Shown here one piece after another: positions 37,201 through 52,200 of a stretch of DNA of 64,000 nucleotides. Location of the stretch: positions 724,472 through 788,471 of the forward strand of contig VWZP01005656.1 in the NCBI GenBank assembly GCA_013396995.1, given 5' to 3'. The first letter of the stretch is position 1. Every line of letters starts with the position of its first letter. The stretch is from Dicaeum eximium (taxonomy: Eukaryota > Chordata > Aves > Passeriformes > Dicaeidae). The position numbers and the translations under genes were made by a program. The notes beneath the pieces are model-generated. The model had not been told where the DNA came from. It saw nothing but the letters and a program-made list of their open reading frames with translations, and made no database searches.

Positions 37201-40200
37201 TCCGTTGTGTGGCTGTCACTCACCTTCTTTGGCAGGAAGTGGACCCCCACAGTGTATCTGTCACTGTGGGTCCAGAGCTCGATCTGTGCCAGGACTTGGT
37301 TGGTGAAGGAGTTGCTCATGACGAAGCTGGGGTGGCCCATGGCACAGCCCAGGTTGACCAGGCGGCCCTCGGCCAGCAGGATGATGTGGCGGCCGTTGCG
37401 CAGGGTGTAGCGATCCACCTGTGGGAGCAGCAGTGCCATGGCCACGTCAGACACGGGGCAAAGCCGGGGGGCTCGGGGAGCTCCCTCCCCCTCAGCAATT
37501 CAGCTCTTCAGCTATAACAGAGACACCCTTCTCTCCATCCCAGGTGTTTGCAAAGCCTGCAGCAACCCCGGGCTTCGCAGCACACACATCTTGCCATCTG
37601 CTTCATATTTAACCAGCTCTCCAATGTATTTAACCAGCACTCCAATTCTCCTGGCTTTTCCACATGTGTGTAGTCCCAGCCAGCTATGATGGGAATGGGC
37701 TGCTAGCAGTAAATCCCAGTTCATCTATGCCCATGAGTCACAACTAGCGTGTGTGGTGACAGGGAAAAGGGAACACCTCTACATGCAGCGGTCCAGAACC
37801 CTGGCATCTAACACAGGGTAACAGCCAGAGCCCTTAGCCTGCTGAAGGCCCCCTAGAATTGTTCCCACCTCTGCAAGGCCAATACATAAAATAAACAGCT
37901 GTCCTAGCTCCTGGTGTACCTTGCTTTGCTCTTGGGGGACCACAGGCATGATCCTCCCCGAGCCACCCCAGGGACAGCTCATGTCATACCAAGCATTTGG
38001 GACTAGAGCACTTTGGAAATACTTAAAACATAAGCAGCAACCGACTTTGACAAAACCTAATGCTTCAGACCACTTATCTTCTGCTACCACAGCAGAGCAA
38101 CTGTGACAGACCTAAAAGGGTCCTTCCCTACAGCTTTATTTAAACTTTAGAAGCTTGAAGTTATTTAAGTAAAACACAATTTTCAATTTTGCTCTTAAAG
38201 CTTTGGTCTGTAAGCTAAAAGCCACATGTGATGATGCTGTAACTGTAACAATACCCTCTTCTGAAAAAGATCCTTGTGGAGGACTTTAGCAGAGATGCCA
38301 AGAGCAAACCAACACCAATCATGTTTTCTGTAACAAGTATTTTGCCTTCAGAGCAGGTGTGTGCCTCCACCCAGCTATGCTTCAATCACAGCACCATTTT
38401 CTGCTTCTTGGGTTCACATGACAGGTTGTGATTTCAGCACAACACATGCAGGCAGTAACTACCTCACAGAGCAGCCCTAAATCAGTCTTGATTTCTCCGG
38501 CCCAAAAGCACTCAGCAGGTGGAATAAGAATGATCCCCCCTGAGCAGCTGCAGTTGTTATTTTGGATGCCAATTCTCCACTGCAGACCAGCAGTGACAGT
38601 GCTCAGTCCACCCAAAAAACACCATATGGGCCATGATAAGATTATGGGAGGAAGTTACAAAAGAAGGAACCAGATGGGAAGCAGAACATGAAAAATCCTG
38701 AGAACAGCTACAGTATTACTTATAACAAACACTGCATTTACAGATTGAGCTACTAAAAGATAGCTGTGCAGTTAAAGTAACATTTCAGTTTGAATTGGGT
38801 GGTTTAGGTGTCAAAATCTTATATCCTTACATAATATCTGCACAACTTGCCCCTGGACAGCTGCTGGCTTGTGCATAGAACCCCACACCTCCAGCAACCT
38901 CTGTGCTAACAGGAGTCATTCAATGCACAGGAGAACACAAAATATAAAATTAATGCACAGAAATAAATACAAAATAGTAGTGGTACCAGCAGAGGCTTAA
39001 GTCAGTACTGTGGAAACACATCTCACATACAGGCAGATAAAACAGGCTGACTCACAAGCTCAAGAAATTGCTCCAGAAGTAGAATTCCAATTATCCAAGC
39101 AATAAGTTCCTCTCCATACTTAGACAAATGCCTCCTTCTTTTCCCCATTGGAATTTACTTGGCTCTGGACTTTCTGGCTGCTTTGCACTTCCCTTCACGC
39201 TATATGGAAATAATTTACCAGCCAAAGTTCATCGACCTTGACCTTTCCTTGCCCTTGAGTTGAGTTTGTGCTGCAGGTCAGTCTCTGATACCCAAACACA
39301 CATGAGCAGGGTTCCAGTGCAAACCCAGAGCCAAACCAACCTGTCAGCTTTTCAGTAATAAGCTTATTTCCTCCTTACCTGTCCTCTGAAAGCAACGCAT
39401 CGGTCACAATGGCACAGTAAGATGTTTTTCTTATTAAAGTATTAAGCATCTCTTACATCAGCCCAGCACTGGTACTGAAATTTTCATGCTGGACACAGTC
39501 TCAATTTCTTTGTACCTCCAGCTAAAGTTAACCACCCCCAGCCCTGGCATTAATCCTCTCATCAAGAGACAGATGTCCTCATAGAAAGTCAGGGATTTTT
39601 GCTCTTGTACTATATTCCCCTCCCTGGTTCAGGATACAGAAAAGAAGCTGCTAGGTTTTAGTAAAAATCTGAATATTTAGATTTCTTCAGCATTAATCTA
39701 TATGGACAACTTTGACGCTAATTCCATCCTTTAATCCTTTTCAAAAGTAGTTTTTTTTTTCTAAACCAGAAACTTGTTGCAATTTTCATACCTGGGACCA
39801 CACTGCATCTTACTGCACCCTGTCATCAGTGCTAGACTGGCTCCTCAAAGCAAAGCATATAAAAAGGGATTTACTGCCTCTGTGCAGGGAGTTTGTGGGG
39901 TGCCATATTAACACTCAATTAAACTTTCAACAGTGTTTATTCTTCAAGCAGTCCAAAGTTTAGTTTTAAAACAATCTGAGCTAGCAGAAAGCAGACAGGT
40001 ACCTGTGGGCTCCTCTAGGACAAGAGCTGCTGAGCAGACTTCCACTAAGGCATAGGCAAGAAAAAACCTGAACACAGTGAGAACTTGAGGGTATAACTCC
40101 AGACCTGGTTAAGGGCATGCAAAGTGACCCAACATACCTTTCACAAGTGCTCAGTAAGACTTGGATGTGGGTGGCCAATAAGCCACAGGGGAGTTATGAA

Positions 40201-43200
40201 AATTGGAAAGGCAGATGGAGATCTGAGAGGTATGTTTGGGTGTGATGTTATTAACAAGTACAAAACCTGTCCCAGAATCCTGCTATCAGCAAGGACACTC
40301 CCTCTTCAAAAGGTAACCAGAAGTCCCACACCAAGTCAGATAAAGCCTGATTTGCTTTATGTGATGTTCTCTCTCGATGCTGGTGTAACAAAATAGTTTT
40401 GATCTAGCTCAGTTTTGTTTCTCTGCTTTAATACACACAGCTGAAAAGCTGAAACTTTCAGATTCTGATTTTCCTTGTGTAGCTACAGCCATAGCTTAAA
40501 GCAAATATATGGTGGGCATGGAAGCTGAGTAAGGGGAAAACATCCTGCCTGGTCTGCCCACACAGGTTTCTAAAATGAAGCCACCAAGTCTGGAAGAGAA
40601 ACCCAAGTTTGGCAGAACTCCAGACAGGCTTTCCTGAGGCTTCAATCTAAGAATAGATTAAAAAAAACACACACTTGGAAAAGAAAGAGGTGTGTATTTT
40701 TTCAAACCTTGACAGAATCCCAAACGTTATTCTATTGAGATTCCCCAAGGACTTCTGTTCTGCTGCAGAGCAGTACATTGAGCAAACAGCTCCACATGAG
40801 GAAATTCAGGTCAAGCACCAGGCAATCTATGGGCTCTGCTCTTAAATTTTATAGGGTGGTCCACTCTGTGTTCCTCATCAAACTTGCTTTTGGAAGCTGA
40901 GCTATGTATGGCATTGTTTTCTGCTCAGGGCTATGGAAGCAAGCACATTGCACACCCCCTGCCCATGCCCCAAACATCAAAGCTGAATGGACTTGATGCA
41001 ATTAGTTGTTTCTACAACCAACACTAAATGTAGGCTCCTGTCTCTCAGGAAAGTGGGAACACATGAAGAAAGATGTACCCATACCATGCACCTCTCCCCA
41101 GAGATCACACTGAGGGACTTGGGCACTGGCTAGAAACAACTGCTTTAATGCCAATCCAAGAATATCATGTGCAGCTTGTTCCAGGTTAGCAGAATCTGCA
41201 TTCTGACCAGAGCAACAGTGGCTTCCAAAAAAGCTAGAAACACCAAAGAACCTGAAGAGAAATACTCTCTAGAAATGGACACTGAGTAGCTACTGCTTTT
41301 TTTCCAGCAGGAGAGCCCGTGGAAAGGCTGCCTCACCTGAGGTTTGATATTCACTGCCTCCACTGCATTGTCATTCAGCCACTTGGCATCAACTTCCACA
41401 TCAAAATGGCCAATATTACACACTATGGCATCATCCTTCATCTGCTCAAAGTGCCTGCAAGAGAAAAAAAGTTGCATCAAAAGCTAATCCACACAGTTTT
41501 CTCCCTCAGCAGATGCTCCAATCCACAGCCCTGACAAGTGCCCAGATCAGTAATTGCATTGAGTCTCACAAGGTGTGTGGGGCTGGTACCCCTCCAGGCA
41601 TGGCAAGTCTACTGGAAAAGACTTTCAAGCTTCTAGGGAAGGATATTTCCCAAGGATATAAGAACTTACTGGAGAGAAAGTATTTTTCCAGTATGGAACA
41701 TAATAAAACTTTGTTTAATTGGTCAAAACAAATACCTGCAGTTATTCTCCTTCTTACACAAAAGAAATAATTTTCCTCATGACTTTGAAGTTCTCAGTAG
41801 TTTTACATTTCTAGACACTAATGGCCTGATCTCCTCCCACCTAATCTGATGTTCCATTACAACATGTACAATCATCATGGCAAAGGAAGGAAGCAGCCTG
41901 TGTGGAGCTGGGCCTATAACTGAGATCTAAGAAGCAGTAACCAAACACTGCAGGGCAGTTCACTGAGAACAGGCAGGTTTCAGCTGCTATATGCATCCAC
42001 AGATGGAATCACTTTCAACCTTTACCCCCTCCTCTTCTGTTCACATTTGTCTGGCCTAATACAGAATTCAGCCCTGATGCCCTCATTCTCCAAAAGTCAA
42101 TCTACCCCTCTGCAGCTTTTGTTTCTACATCATTACATTCCATAAGCCAGGAATAACTGCAATGTGGCAGCATCCAACAAAACTGACCAAATACTTAGTT
42201 TCTCACTGAATTCATGCTAAATTCTGATGTCCAGAAGTCAGACTGTGTCTAAACATAACCACACTGCTGACAGGTTATGATTGTATTTAAAAAAAAAAAG
42301 AAATCTAACTGTACAGGTATACTTTCACTAAAGCAAGTGGCTTGGCCATACCTGCCCTGCACAATGTCTGTGCAGCCCGTGGTGGTAACAAAGATGTTGC
42401 CCTCTTTGCAGGCCTCCTCCATGGTTGTAACTTCATAACCTGAAAAGAGAAAAAATTATTTCTCTGCACAACCGCTGACATTTATTAACAAGTGGGACAC
42501 AATACTCAAAATAGAAAAGTAGAGAGAAAGAATGAGTCAAATGTCTCTGCCCATACCTGGCCTAGAAATGATGCAAGGTAGTGGAATACTGGTCTTGCTA
42601 AACACCAACATGGCATCCATCCCTCACTCTTTTCAAATCTGTGGATCTGTGCATTCAATGTCCAGAGGTATAGTCTGGCACAGCACTCAGACTGGATTCA
42701 GGGGGTCAAATTTGCAAAATAAGTGCCCCTGCAACACCTTCAGCTCTTGGCAGGTATGAACAGAAATGGGATAAACTGGTACCAGGAAGCAGTTACATGA
42801 GGCACCCACAGGAGAGAACAGTTCCAGAGCATGCCCTGAGCTCAGCTGGAAAGACAGCATGGCATTGCTCTTCAAAAAATCCTATAGAGGATAAGGCCTG
42901 GTGTTTTTTCATGTTTTAATTCCAGTCAAGCCTTATCCCACACTGGAGATTAGAACTGCACAACTTGAGGACAAATCCCTCAGCCCTACCCACCTATGAT
43001 CTCTGAATCCTTGACTTCAAACACACCTTCAAGGCCTCTAGTAACAAACTCCTTCCCTAACTGCCAGGAAAGAATTCCTACGGTTAAACTGGATTCAACT
43101 GTACCTCAGCAGGGTCAGGGCTGAAACCCTGAACCTTTCTTGGCCAGCTCTCATTTACTGTTCTACACTGACATGCAGAGACTCTGTCAGATGGCATAAC

Positions 43201-46200
43201 TCCTGCTCTGCTTCAGCTCTCACCTTCCATGGCTGCCTGGAGCGCGTTGATGGGATCGATTTCGGTGATGATGACTCTGGCTCCGAAGCTCCGCAGGGCC
43301 TGGGCGCAGCCCTTGCCCACGTCCCCATATCCTGCCACCACTGCCACCTTCCCAGCAATCATGACATCTGTGGCACGCTTGATGCCATCGATGAGAGACT
43401 CTCTGCAGCCATAAAGGTTATCAAACTTGCTCTGAGGGAGAAAACAGAGCAGTTTCAGAACAGATGAAAGCCACTCAAGTGAAATTTCCTTAAAGAAAGA
43501 AAATGGACTTAAATGCGAGTACTATGAGAGTCACTTAAATACTTTAACCATAAACACCAAGAGGACAAGAAGAAGACAGCCTGGTTTGATGTTTTTATTT
43601 ATCTTATTTCAGAGTTATATCAGACACAGGCTTCAACATGGTGAGAAGCATTTCAAAAATACATTGTGTCTACTGACCAGGGCTTGGACTTGCTAAAAAC
43701 TTGTTAGAGGTAACTTGAATTTATCAAGTGTCTTTCACACCAGTGTAGGCCTGAGTTCCTAAACCAGATGTTCACCAGTTCCCTACTGCTATTTACCAGA
43801 CAATGAACTCAACCAAGTGTCACAGGAAGGCAAAACACACCAGCAGCTCATCCTCTTATCTTTGCAAGACACATCTGACCAGAGCAGAGCAGCAAGCTGC
43901 CCACATCAACCAGGAGCAACTGGTTTTTGCAGCCCCAGCAGATCAAAATTACATCTTCCCCCATGAAGAGTTACCCTAACACTGTCAAGTTACCCTGATA
44001 CTGTAATTCACTATTGCTCAGACTTGGAAAAATTCAGCAAGCAGCCATTCACAATAATGATGGTCACTGCCAACCAGGAACCCCTGGATTTCATCTCCTA
44101 ATGCCCCATCTCACAGCATCCTCCTACTGTAACACTGACATGAACACCCAGACCCTCCAACCAAAAGTGCCCAGCTAAGTCAGACATCAAATATTACTTC
44201 ACCCCTTAAAACACCTTCCTAAACTCAAACACCTTGTTGCGCTGATTTTTGTAATGTTCCTCCTTCTTCTGGAGCCTTTTGTTTTGACCAGAAGGAGGGG
44301 CTGTACAAACAGATTTGATTATTTGAGGAGTGACAGAGACCAAGAATTTTTAAAGAATCTGGAGACTAAGGTTGTGCTGTGCTTCTCAACGAAGCAATAC
44401 TAAAAAAACCTCATCCACAGCAAAACTCTGGTTTCAAAGCTTGTCCTGGCTTTCTAAAGCCTTAGAGCACCTATCCTTCTTGCTTTTACTTACCCCAGCA
44501 CTGTCTGCTACAGGCAAACTTAAGATTAAATTCCCAGAGGCAGCAATCTGGTCTAATGGAAGGTGCACCCACAACACCTGCAGTTCTTGTAAGTCTGAAC
44601 AGAAATGGGAGAAACTGCCCATGGCAGAAACTGGCCAAAGTGTAACAAATTATACCTCACATCCAGAAATTCCTGACTCAGTGCCTATAAACATTTCCAG
44701 AGGCATAGCTGCCGTTAACATATCAAAATTGTGTTACCAATCCTTCAAATTCTAGAGCTAGTGCCAGTTTATCTCCCTCTTTCCTAGTCCTGCAGATTTT
44801 CCTTGCAGCATGGAGGAAAACAGCATGGTCAGATTTGATCCCTCATCACCAAATCCCCCAACTGCAATCAAAGCCTTCCAGGTGTTTGTGCATTCCCACG
44901 CAGGCAAGAGAGCAGAGTGCTGGATGCAGACATCTGCCCCACACAAAATACATTTCAGTGGCAGAGGGGAAGAACAGAGTTGGCTGCTGTGCCTGCCTTC
45001 CCTCCAAATGTTAGCATAGGAACCTGGCACCACCGGGAAATATCAAACTGGGAGAGCAGAATTTGTCAGCTCAGTTGCACATTTTCCCAGAGATCTGAAA
45101 TTGTGGTTAGTACAAATCTTGTACTGTACAAATACCAAACAGTACTTGAAAACAAGCACTTGCTTGGCACTAGAATCCCAAATCCCCTCAAGAGGCTTTG
45201 TTAGAAACATCTGAATTTCTAAATCTACTAAACAGTATTAATAATTATTATGCAAATGGCACAAATCTGGGTGGAAAGGATGTAAAGAACTTCTTTCAAC
45301 TACCTATGCAGTAAGTGTCAGGTGCATGTTAGTGAGCAGAAAGGAGACAGCAAACTGCAGAGAAGGCAGGCCAAACATGAGAACTGCCAACCCAACAGGA
45401 TAATGTCTGTATGGGAACTTGAAATAGACTCAGTAACTAGATTTAAAAAACATCAAGATGCATAAACCTTTAGTACACCTTTAATTCATCATTCCTTTAG
45501 TACACTGTAATTCATCTGCAGCCAAAAAGCACCATCACCCTTTAAATGTCATTCCACTTCATCCTCAATTCACCAGGGTTTATCTCAGAAGCAGTACTAA
45601 AGCTAAGCAAGGGATAAATATCTCCCTCCTGCCCTCTCCTTTGCAACTGCTGCTCACAGAGATCAGCCACAGGCTGACAAACCAACCTTTACCAGCACAA
45701 GCTTAAGGAGGTCACACTCTTTTCCAGCTGGTATCTGACACCTGCCTGGGGGCTTTAAGCTACTCAGAGTGAGGACAGGTTCCTTGCCACAGGTACTGAC
45801 TGTACCCAGGAGTCATGATCTCCAAAAGTGTGTTCACATTAGTAAACAGCAGAAGAATGGAAGTCCTTACATACAAAAAACCCCCTGCTGTCCTGACAAC
45901 AAGGCATTTACAATGACATCAAGGGCTCGCTTTTAGGATATGGTGGAAATCTCTGTTCAAAATCAGCTCTGGAGAAGCTCAGCAAGAGAAGGAACACTTT
46001 CATGGGAATGACAACATCCAAACATCAAGTTGGCCAGAGAGGAGAACACTACAGAAGGGCTCTATCTTTACTACCTTGGTGACAGAGTCATTCACATTGA
46101 TAGCTGGCACTTTCAGGGTCCCATTGGCCTTCATCTTGTACAGGTTGTGAACCCCAGTGGTCGTCTCTTCTGAAATACCTTTAATTCCTGTGGGAAAAGT

Positions 46201-49200
46201 AAAAGGATTCACGTTAGGTGGAGTCAACACTGTGCAAACCAGGACGTCCAGGTGCTGGAAGCATCCCCCCAGAGGCTTAAGTTAAACAACCCCTTGGCAG
46301 AGAGCAAGGAAGATATGAAAACCCTCGAACAATTGCAGAAACACCAGAGGATGCACTTTAGAGCCACACACCTCCACACCTGCCTATGCTGTGCCCCCCA
46401 GGCTGCCTAGCAGGCTGGAGCAGCCCAGCTCCCGGGGAAGGCAGGGGGGTGCTTTGCTGCAGCCCCTAGGGGTTGGTTCGCCCGGGGAGGACGGGATCAG
46501 CCCCAGGATCGGGGCCCGGGGAGGACGGGATCAGCCCCAGGATCGGGGCCCGGGGAGGACGGGATCAGCCCCAGGATCGGGGCCCCGGGAGGACGGGATC
46601 AGCCCCAGGATCGGGGCCCCGGGAGGACGGGATCAGCCCCAGGATCGGGGCCCCGGGAGGACGGGATCAGCCCCAGGATCGGCCTCAGCACCGGCCCGGC
46701 CCGGCCGCGCTCCGCGGCGCCGCAGCGCCCTCTGCTGCCAGCCCAGGATGGGATTGGCCCATTTAAGGCAGAAAGGGGGAAAATGAGAACTGACCAAAGG
46801 GGAAAGTCATCTGTGCGAAGGAGGTCTTTGGCATCTGTGCAGAAGACCTGTGTGGGGAAGACTGGCTCAATTGTGATTCATTGATCAAATTTGCTCATTG
46901 CTCAGGTGAGAAATACAGGGCAAAGCAGGTCTGAGTATTTAGCAAGGCTGTGTCAGTTCAATTCAAACTTGTCCTTGCTGCAGGCCCTTCTCTGCTCTTC
47001 AGTCACTCAGGCATTGACCGTGAGTGGTGTAAGGCAGCACTTGGGGCAGCTGCAGAGTGGTTTAGACCAACTGTAAATGGTGTCTGGGACAGTGCTGGGG
47101 TGCCTCTGGGGAGGGGAAGCTGTTGGCATATGGGATGTGAGGTCTGCTTAGTGCCATGGAAAGACAATCTGCTAAGCTCAGGACTCTCATCTGGAGAGCC
47201 TTTGAAGGATGAGGAGTGTGTCTCTTATTTGCCAGATACACAAGAAGAGAGAGGGCAGGTTTGAACTGGATGTTCCTGCTGTGACCTCCAAAAGCCTTCC
47301 TTCAAGGGGATGACTGTCCTGGATCCAGGCAGTTGCTCTGGAAGCTGATGCTTTTGGGAGACTGTGTACAGATCCTCCATTTAACTGTGCACAGGGCTGC
47401 ACTGTGAACTTTTAACTCTCCTCTCTCCTCCAAGCAAGCCCTAAGTATGCCAAAGGGTGAATGCATTCCCTCAGCAACTGACCATCAGGGGAGTGGGGCT
47501 GTCAAGGGCTCTGTGGTGATAGAGAAGTGGTGGGGACCAGTCAGCCTAATCATAGAATCACATAATGGTTTGGGTTGGGAGGGACCTTTTAAAGGCTATC
47601 TAGTCCAGCCTGCCTGCAATGTGCAGGACACCTTCAACTCAGGTTGCTCAGAGCCTTTTGAACGTTCCCAGGGATGGGGCCTAGAGCACTTCTCAGGGCA
47701 GCCTATGCCACCTTCATTGTAAAAATAAAATGTGTCTTACATCTAGTCTGAATCACCCTGTCAATTTAAAACCATTCCCCCTGTCCTGTTGCAACAGGCC
47801 ATGCTAAATAGTGTGTCCACATCTTCTAAGCCCACTTCAAGTACTAAAAAGCTGTGGTGGCCTCTCTCTGAAGCCTTCTCTTCTCCAGCTGATCAGCCTT
47901 TTCCCTTGTAGTGCTGTTGGTCTTGTTTCCTTCATGGGTTACAGAGTGGTCTGGGGAGCAGTGGAAGGGTCTCATGGCTCAGTCTCAGGCTCCCTGGGGA
48001 ATCTGTCCAAGTTCTGTTGTGAAAACCATGTTGAATTGCACTCAGAGTTCCCTGCCTGGGCTTGGACCAGCTCACAGATGGATTTTTGAGGAGTGAGGAT
48101 GGATTTGGACCAGACTTGGCATCTGTGAGTGAGCAGTGCCCTGAAGGCAGGAGGACCAGTTGTATCATGGGGGTGGCATCACCAGCTGGTCAAAGGATGG
48201 GATTGGCCTGTCCTGCTCTGAGCTTGGGCAGCCTCACCTTGAATATTGTGTGGCTTTGGTCACTGCAATATTATCTTGGTATTAAAGGGCATTGGGCTTA
48301 ATGGAATAAGCCAATAGTACAAAGGCCTTTCTGCCCTCTAACTGCAGGCACACTTCAGGAGAGGGGAAACTTACTGAGCAGTTCCACACACATTTAACAC
48401 ATCTCGTACTTGAAGGAATACTACGTTCAACTGTTAGCTGCACACTAGGACCAAAGTATTTAAATTAGAAGCAGCTGAAGCATGGAAGATAATTCCCTCT
48501 GAAATTAGCCCAGAAAATTTATCCAGCCTTTAAATGGCAAATGGCATTTTCAGCTGCCTCATGCCAAAATGTCTCCTGTGTTCACAATCCACACACTGTG
48601 CATGCTCTGCCAACATCGCTCTTGTTCCACCTCCACAGAGGTCAGCTATCCCTACAAGCCCTTAGGACATATTAGCCGCTGTTAGCTGTAAGATACCGAA
48701 CTGGATGCTACACTGCTTCATTCAAGAAGACTTTTCAGCAAAGGACTAAGCACAGATCTCAGATTAAGGAGATCAAGATTCTACTCCTTGAGTCCCATTC
48801 TGGAAGTTCTTCTGTTTCCAAGGAGCAATGGACTGGAAGATAAAACAGATCAAGTTTGACATCCTCTACAGAGATCACTCTTAATTCACTGAACTGCTGC
48901 AAAAAGCTTTTCAACTACAGCCAATGCAGATAGACATATATTTTGGGAAAGGAAACACTGATAGGCATTGCATCCTCCCTAAACTCTTTAAAACCCCAGA
49001 GGAAGAGTAATTTCTATGCATTTAGGAAGCAAACCCAGACAGGGATGTTGTTTATCAGAGGCAGGCTACACATGTATGCCAAGACATGAGACAGTTCAAG
49101 AGCCACTGTCCGACTGCACTGTATTATACTGGTCCCTTCTCCACCAGGGGCACAAGACCAGCAAGAGGATGAAAAGGGATGGAGAGGAGAAAGAAGGACA

Positions 49201-52200
49201 ACAGGAGGGCTGAAAGTGTGAAAGGAGCTCAGCTCAAGTACCTCTAGGAACAGACACCAACCAAGCTGTACATGGTAGGGAAACAACCCTCTAAAACAAA
49301 GAAAGAACATGGGAAATACTTTCTTTGGCCTCTGACAACACCAGGAAGACAGAGAGGGATGACCAATTGTATTCCTGGGCATCAAACATGGGAAAACAAG
49401 ATGTCATGAATATCACAAAGAGGCAACCCAGGAAGCACAAGACCTTTGATGGAAGAGAGGTTGAGCAAAGACCAGTGAAAACCCTTCATTACAGTTTAAT
49501 TAACACAAAGATGTTGTGTGTTGGATTATGAATGACATCAGGCTGAGGGTGAAGGACAAAGTGAGGCTTGTCACAGAGGAAGTTTCCCTCTTTCTGGTGC
49601 CCCTACCTGCAGCAGTACATGGATGAGGACCAGAGCCCCACACTCCCCTCAGACAGCCCTATTCATATCCTGCCACCTTCAGATTTTTTTCCTATTTTCC
49701 TATGAAAGCAGAGCACGAGTCAGAGGAGCTGATCCAGCAGGCTTCTACAGCAACCTCTCCTCTACAAAAGCACCAAGACACCCCACTATATCACCACTCA
49801 ATTTCCTTCACATCCTAGACCAAATGTGCCCTTTAACAACCTTGGGCACATGTCTTGCTGCAGCACAGCTGATGGACACTGGCAGAGCTAAGGAGAGTCT
49901 GTCATACTCACCAGGCACAGATCAGCCTGGTCACGTCAAATTCCCTTCACATAAATCTTTTACATAAACACAGGCTAGCAAAACTACACTGATCAGTTTT
50001 ACTAACTTGCACTGAAGGCAAATCAAAGCAAGAGTCCCAACCCTGACTCCATCAGCATTTCCACTGGCAAATGGAATGAGTATTTAAGGCAGAAAACTCT
50101 TCCTCTTCCACACAACGCTACAGATGGTCATGACTTCATTCAGAAATGCACTAAGACAATGGGTAAGAAATGCATTAATGTAAAATTGTTAATTGCAAAC
50201 AGACATTGAGCAGTTCTAGAACACAGCCTTCTTCCAGGAAGTTTTCAGCATGACAGCAGAACTAGTGGTCATTCTCAAGTAACAGGCACAGTGAAGTATG
50301 GCCAGGACGGGTTATTGCAGCTACAGAGCAGAGGTGGAAACAGCTCCTGCAGGCAAGAGATTCTGGTCTTGAACTGTAAGGAATTTTCAGAGTCTGTTTG
50401 CACATACCTGTCCCTCTTCCCCCACCCCTTTTTACACCAGCAGCAAATTCCTGCAGAAACACACCCCCCTCAAAACAGCTTCCCAGCAGAACTGTGCCTG
50501 CCAAAATAAAACACAAGTCACCTTTCAGCAGCTGTGGGTATTTGGTATGAACTAGGTTGGTAAGATCTCCACCATCATCCAGAATCATGTTGAGTGGCTG
50601 CCCATCCTTGAAGTACAGGGTCTGCTCAATGCACCACAAGTATTCCTCATCTGTCTCCCCTTTCCAGGCAAACACTGCATGGGAACAAACACAAACCATT
50701 AGCCAGTTTCTTACTCAGCATGTAGTGAAGCAGCCAAAGGAAGATTTCATCAGCAGCTCACAGTAGCAGCTGACAGACAGATGATTATCTGTGCCTGCAC
50801 GCCAGCAAAGACATTTGCACTGAAAAACAGACCTCAGAATGATCACTGTTTCAGGCCACAAACATGGTCAAATTTTTCAGACTTCATTGTTCTCCTTATT
50901 CTTCTTCCATGTTAAAAAGGAGAAGACAAAGCAAACTAAAGCAGACTCACACCCACAGCACCTCACTCATTAGAAATAGCCACTGGACATATTAATACAG
51001 ATAAATGAAAACACAACTACAGCATTTTCTAGCACAGCAGAAAAGAGGGACCAGACTTCAGCAAGAGCTAAGCAGCAGAATATAAACTCTTCAGCAACTC
51101 TGAGTTTAAATTCTGGTCTCTAGCCCAGCAGTAAAATCCAAGCTGAGGTGCCTCATCTGCTCTAATTAGTGTGTATTTCTATGTCAGTACAGCCCCAGCA
51201 ACAGGCTACCACCACTGGCATGTTGCATCCACTAGGACTTGTTTCTTTTTAGGCATCTGTCCTGTCTTCATGCAATACTCAATCCTCAGAAGTACTCAGC
51301 CACTCAGTCATGTATTGGGCACATTATTTAAACATTCCAACATTTGCGCAAATTGTCATGTTTTCACTGTTTACACAGAAAATCTGCTTTGAGCATGAAG
51401 AGCCAATCACGCAATTGCCTATTCTGAAGTAATGTATCTCAGGATCACATATTGAAGCCAAATAACCAGCATTCCTTCAGGGTCTCAAATTCATTATGTA
51501 AACTGCAATATTAACAAAAAGAGCAAGTTCTAAAAATGAGGATACAAAGGGCAATGGTCAAACACTAAATGGCTCTTCAGCTGAGTTTTGGGTGTTGAAA
51601 GCAGTGAGAAAGACAACCCAATGTCTAAAGAATCCCACATAGCCCTTTGACACCCGACACCAGAGGCAATGCCTGAAGCTGGTAGTGCCTAAGTACTTGA
51701 TGAAGGGATCACTTTGTTGCCACAGAATGTGCCACAGTTAGGGACAGACCTGTGGCAATGGTTGATTATAACAAATGAGCGACCCTTCCCAAAGCAGACT
51801 GGCAGAAACAAAATTTAGCCTATGCCAACACCTGGGCTCAAGTAATGCAGCTCCCATCACTGAGGATTGCATTTCCTTCAGCTGAGTTACACATCAGACA
51901 GCTTCAGGTATTTATACTGATGTGAGGAATTGCTCTTTATTGGAATGTGACAGTAACAAGACAGCAGCATCCCAATACAGCACTTAAGGGATATTAGGCA
52001 GGAACACAGCTGGGCTAATTCTAGCCTAAAAGTATGTTGGGTATTGACCCTGACACTGTGACAGGGCACATGGCAGTTCCCTTATCTTTCCCAATCCCTA
52101 TTTAGCACAGAACTTGCTGGAAAGCACCAAACACCTCCAGCTACACACACCTACACACCACTCAGTTTCATCATCCAGCCCATTCCATCATCTTAATGAA

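Larger units (their letters stand above)
34228..37223 (-). other. AHCY intron 9
   Basis: The donor is gtgagt after 37224. It holds two perfect inverted repeats (36088-36114 and 36465-36502). No repeat family is recognised. Confidence 0.85.
46188..50521 (-). other. AHCY intron 4
   Basis: The largest AHCY intron (4.3 kb). It holds a 34-bp GC-rich minisatellite with an adjoining CTCF-like motif, and a CR1 fragment. Confidence 0.85.

Noticed and set aside
46391..46786. Open frames of 131 and 97 residues with repeated G-R-D-Q-P-Q motifs
   Set aside because: Produced by the 34-bp minisatellite cycling through all frames inside an AHCY intron.
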